From Aquarana catesbeiana (lineage: Eukaryota; Chordata; Amphibia; Anura; Ranidae): a DNA stretch of 64,000 bases. The number at the start of each line of letters is the position of its first letter. Position 1 is the stretch's first letter. The translations under genes and the position numbers were made by a program. The stretch is from assembly GCF_042186555.1 (NCBI RefSeq), contig NC_133327.1, positions 327,534,300-327,598,299 of the forward strand, in the 5' to 3' direction. The notes below the pieces were generated by a model. That model was not told where the DNA came from. It was given only the letters and a program-made list of their open reading frames with translations, and ran no database searches. Positions 60,246-64,000 of this stretch are shown piece after piece.

Positions 60246-60841
60246 AATGAACCACTACAGCCCCACCTCCCGGCGTTTAACAAGGGGGCCGCCAGACCCC
60301 GCCCCCCCCATTGTACATTGTACCCCAACCCATTCACCAAAAAAAAGTGTAAAAAATAAATAGATTTGTTTTTGACAATTCCTTTATCAAAAAAACAAAA
60401 AAAAAAAAAACAATGTCCCCCAATGAAGATCCATTGTCAATTGTGCCGCCCGCCTCCATGTCAGACCCGAAAATAGAAAAAAGAACACTCCTCCTGTGAT
60501 GAAGGCTAACCGCAGAATGCCAGCTCTGCCATTTGACAGTTCTTAAATAGGTAAGGGGTGGGGCCACCTAGGGACATAGACCTAGTGGCACCGCCCCCTT
60601 GTGAACAGGAACAGCAAAATGAAATTTTTAAATTATTTAAAATCACTTGCGGCTGTACTGTATTGCCGGATCCCGGCAATATACATAAAAAATAATTGAA
60701 AAAAACGGCGTGGGTTCCCAACCCCCAGTGCTTTACCAGGCCATTCAGGTCTAGTATGGATATTAAGGGGAACTCCACGCCGAAATTAAAAAAAAAATTG
60801 TGTGGGGTCACCCCCAAATTAATACCAGACCCTTATCCGAG
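60246..60841 (-). repeat. hAT-family terminal block, reverse orientation
   Basis: GGTCTAGTATGGATATTAAG and GGGGAACTCCACGCC are the reverse counterpart of 9,540-9,640 and 26,900-26,960. The A-run (60,390-60,411) and GC-rich left end (60,250-60,310) are unclassified. Insertion target of the palindromic element. Confidence 0.6.
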
Positions 60842-60855
60842 CATGCAACCTGGCA

Positions 60856-61251
60856 TGAGCAAAAGATTGCCGCTCCAATCTCTCAAATCCGTATCAAGAC
60901 ACCCGCCCTAATGGAACTCACAGGTGCTGGCTCTGCACAAGCTTGAGGAAAGAGAAAAATGTCCTGGACGGCCGCACACCATAGAAAACATCTTTATTGA
61001 TATGAAGAAATAAAATCCAAATGCAGTCACCTCATGTACAGGGAGGAACAGGAAAGATAGCTAACATGTTTCACGCCCTATCATGGCGCTTATTCAGCTA
61101 TGAATAAGCGCCATGATGGGGCATGAAACATGTTAGCTATCTTTCCTGTTCCTCCCTGTACATGAGGTGACTGCATTTGGATTTTATTTCTTCATATCAA
61201 TAAAGATGTCTTCTATGGTGTGCGGCCGTCCAGGATATTTTTCTCTTTCCT
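60856..61251. mobile_element. Palindromic Penelope-like insertion with 14-bp target duplication
   Basis: CATGCAACCTGGCA occurs at 60,842-60,855 and 61,252-61,265 and flanks a 396-bp insert. Most of it is an inverted repeat, 60,941-61,096 versus 61,101-61,256, 156 bp per arm with a 4-base centre (GCTA), no indels and only a handful of mismatches. The outermost bases of the right arm overlap the duplication. Arms contain ATAAAGATGTCTTCTATGGT- and GAAACATGTTAGC-type sequence as in Penelope-like termini. No ORF. Confidence 0.75.
61068..61129. ncRNA. Two hammerhead-like cores, head to head
   Basis: Left arm, minus strand: CTGAATAA (61,097-61,090), stem GCGCC / GGCGT, GAAAC (61,072-61,068). Right arm, plus strand: TGAATAA, GCGCC, then GAAAC at 61,125-61,129. 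CUGANGA is degenerate in both (T for G). Together they form the centre of the palindrome. Similarity to the hammerhead fold is by eye. Confidence 0.4.
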
Positions 61252-61265
61252 CATGCAACCTGGCA

Positions 61266-61570
61266 GGCCACAAGAAAAGAGGGGATGTGAGAGCGCCCCC
61301 CCTCCTGATCCGTACCAGGCCACATGCCCTCAACATGGGGAGGGTGCTTTGGGGACAAGGGCCTCATCCCCACATCCCTTGCCCGGTGGTTGTGGGGGTC
61401 TGCAGGCGGGGGGGCTTATCGGAATCTGGAAGCTCCTTTTCACAAGGGTTGGAAGCAACACAAAATCATTTGGCAAACAGGAATTGCAAAGGCATAATTT
61501 AAACAGGAAGTTAATAGGATGAACAAGGAGCTCAAAGTTCAAGACAAATAAGGTTCGGGGTAGGATCATT
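61266..61570. repeat. hAT-family terminal block, continuation
   Basis: Right half of the repeat split by the palindromic insertion (CCACAAGAAAAGAGGGGATG, CCGTACCAGGCC, CATCCCCACATCCCTTGC). No coding. Confidence 0.45.
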
Positions 61571-62249
61571 CAAGGAATTGTCCAGGCAGCTGTCCAGCAC
61601 TCCAGATGGCTCAGTAAAAAGAGACATTGACAGACACAACAGAGTTTGCAGATTCAGATCCAGGCCCTGACAGTAATAATCTGTCTGCTTATCTGCTTAT
61701 TATCAGTCCTTGACTCTTTGTAATTCATTAAACTTCCGTTGTCTTGAGCGAACAATGCCTGGATCTCCCCAGTGTTTCCTTTCACCTCTTATGTTACTTA
61801 TAATCTTGTCTTCTCTTGATTCTTTCTTAATATTATGGCCTCCCCAGATTCTGAGGAGGCCTTCTAATAGTCTAGATGTAAAATGACCGAATTTTCCCAA
61901 TTTGTTATTTAGTGGAACTATTTGCATACTGTTTATTTACTGCATTATGCTTATTGTCAATATTTATTGTACATCTGCCATTTTCTCCTGAACTACTTGA
62001 ATAAAGTACAGGACTGTATAGAACTGTATATCAACAACTATCTATCCCCACATACTTACTGTCAGCTTGCCCTATTTAGTCCAACACAAATGGCTGCTGG
62101 AAACACAGCCTTTTATAGTGAGGGGGTGGTGCTTAAGAAGGTCTCCAAACCACTTCACCTTTAAAGGACAGGAAGTGATTTATTGGCAGTTTGTTGCTAT
62201 GGTGGTAAAATCATGCATAACTTTGGCATCTCCACAAACCGTGAAAGTG
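61571..62249. other. No gene seen
   Basis: Ordinary AT-rich sequence, no domains. Confidence 0.4.
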
Positions 62250-62834
62250 TAAGGCATAGCAAACGCAGGTATCCAGCACAGATGACTAGATCAGTGGGTT
62301 GTACCCTAGAAAATCAGGAAACAGGCTGAATAAGGTTAAATTAAGTTTATTAACATAAATCTCACTCTTTCAACACCAACACAATTAAACCATATACAAT
62401 GTAATGTGACAAAATAAACATGATAGCGCAGCCTGCAACCCAAAGAACAACCTATGTACAAATGGAGAGAGCACACATGAGCAGGGCAAGGTCAGGACTG
62501 AGACAGGAAACAAGGGGAGGAGAGCAGGGTACAGAGCACTGGATACAGGGAGCAGGGTACTGGGAACAGTTCACAGGAACAAGGCGCAGGATCAGGTAAA
62601 GGAACAAGGCACAGGATCAAGATCAGACAGGGACACAGCTCACAGGAAGAATACTGAAGCACCGAACTTCTGTTAAGGACAGGATTAAATACCTCTTAGC
62701 ATTCAGATGCAGCCTAATTGCTCGGATAAGCTGGCTGCTGGGAGACACCTACTGGTGGCCACCGGAACTGCATCCTTCAACTCAGGGAACAACAGGTCAT
62801 CTAGGTCACCCAGATAGTGACACAAGTCCTGACA
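62250..62834 (-). repeat. Possible solo LTR, reverse strand
   Basis: The minus strand starts TGTCAGGACTTGTGTC at 62,834 and has an LTR-like composition. A series of CAGGGTAC / GGAACAAGGC / CACAGGATCA units lies at 62,525-62,620. No partner LTR or target duplication identified. Confidence 0.3.
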
Positions 62835-63707
62835 GATTGGTTTGGGATCACCTTATTACTGGTGACATGTTTGTTACCAAGTGTGCTGAAATACCTTGCA
62901 GATGAGATAGATCATGAGGTTTTATTATGGTACTGAATCACTATGTTCTAGATATTACTAGCAATGTTGAACACAGAACAATAACATTGGAAATTTTATA
63001 GAAAACAGTACCTGCACACATTTTATTAGCTTCTAACATGTTCAACTTATCATCTGAAGTCTGCTTTAAGCCAATTCCATTCCAAGGGCTTTTCTGCAGT
63101 CATGGAATCAACCATCTTTGGAAAAATTAATGGATTTCTTGATTTAGAGGGCATACAGTATATCATCTATTTTCCTTACTGGTATGTCTAAAAAAACAGG
63201 ACATCATCTTGTAGTTTATAATTTCAAATGGGTGACTAAATTGGGGAATTACAGTATATGGGTTAAACTAGGTTGGAATGCTGTGGTTGACCTGATCCTT
63301 TCTCATGGCTAAGTTTGTATATCAGAAACCACTCTGTCATTGTTCTACTTATTACTAGGAGGTTAGGGTCCTCAGGCCTTGAGTCTTTCCCTTACCATAG
63401 GCTCCGGGCCTGAGGACCCTAACCTCAATTACATACTGTACTTTGCACAAGAAAATGTACTATATTATATGGCAGAATAACTGCTGTTGGGCCCAGTGCA
63501 TCATATTCTTTAAGTTCCAGTGTCCATTTTTAAAATAAACTTTTAGGACACAAATTACTGCTTAAACACTATTTTGTAACTTGTTACTAATAAAAATTAC
63601 CTTCGTAGTTAAATCTGCAGCAAGCTGTTATTATTAAAAACTGTGGCAAAAAATGCAAACGTGAATTCCTTGCTTCGGGACGTTGGATGGGGTAAATTAT
63701 TGTATCA
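62835..63707. other. Unique DNA, short inverted repeat only
   Basis: An inverted pair AGGTTAGGGTCCTCAGGCC (63,359-63,377) and GGCCTGAGGACCCTAACCT (63,407-63,425) forms a 19-bp hairpin stem with a 29-base loop. No gene. Confidence 0.6.
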
Positions 63708-64000
63708 TGCCCTGTACACACCACCAGTTTTCCCATTGGAATAAACTCTGAAGGTTTTCCGACGGAGTATTGACGGAATTCCACTCAAGCTGTCTTGCAT
63801 ACACGCGGTCACACCAAATTCCGACCGTCCAGAACGCGGTGATGTACAAAACGTATGACAGGCCTAGAAAACAGAAGTTCAAAAGCCAGTAGCCAATAGC
63901 TTCTGTCTCGTACTTGCTTCAGAGCATGCGTCATTTTTGGTACGTCGGAACAGCATACAGACGAGCGGTTTTCCCGATAGGAATTGGTTCTGTCAGAAAA
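63708..64000. mobile_element. Left part of PIF/Harbinger-like MITE, cut by window end
   Basis: Begins TGCCCTGTACACACCACC, similar to the 41,616 terminus TGCCCCGTACACACG. Contains repeated TTTTCCGACGGAG- and GGAATT-type motifs. Right end not in window. Confidence 0.55.

Overview
The window reads as vertebrate nuclear DNA from a large, repeat-rich genome. The repeat families (DIRS-like, Penelope-like, several LINE clades, ZBED-type hAT, Tc1, PIF/Harbinger-like and palindromic MITEs, with TA and GATA microsatellites) look most like an anuran amphibian, probably a ranid-type frog. That assignment rests on recalled similarity to frog repeats and was not tested by a search. I see no tRNA, rRNA, CRISPR array, operon or convincing host protein-coding exon. 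Almost every long open frame belongs to a transposable element or is a by-product of a tandem repeat.

Layout. 1-1256: AT-rich non-autonomous DNA-transposon-like sequence. 1257-6419: structurally complete LTR retroelement with two 878-bp LTRs of equal length, a primer-binding site matching tRNA-Ala, one 1195-codon ORF with a CCHC knuckle, and no recognisable reverse transcriptase or integrase. 6420-15150: two copies (A and B) of a ZBED/hAT element with TA microsatellites, minisatellites and hairpin-bearing 3' repeats. Copy A keeps only the N-terminal part of its gene; copy B carries a nearly full-length transposase pseudogene. 15150-22400: mostly AT-rich unique DNA with scattered MITEs. 22560-23370: a Penelope-like terminal fragment with a degenerate hammerhead-like core. 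23798-27637: third hAT copy (C), inserted in a Tc1-type element that continues to 28751. 28752-35100: mostly unique DNA with a candidate conserved non-coding block and several MITEs. 35124-36854: a LINE 3' end next to the 3' end of a Ty3/gypsy element and its LTR. 37693-44874: a DIRS-like tyrosine-recombinase retroelement between two 184-bp direct flanks. 45638-48960: TIR elements and 386-bp tandem units. 49590-53390: a Penelope-like element with RT and GIY-YIG domains. 53400-60245: LINE and LTR remnants, including an LTR element nested in a CR1-like LINE and itself hit by another LINE copy. 60856-61251: a near-perfect palindrome with 14-bp target-site duplications and hammerhead-like cores in both arms. 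61570-64000: mostly unique DNA, a possible LTR, and the left end of a MITE.

The elements do not form a pathway; the window records repeated, nested insertions. Best candidates for something little described are (1) the apparently young LTR element whose long ORF lacks pol and runs into its own 3' LTR, (2) the palindromic Penelope-like insertion at 60.9-61.25 kb, and (3) the DIRS-like element with duplicated flanks. All boundaries were read by eye; no alignment or database search was run.
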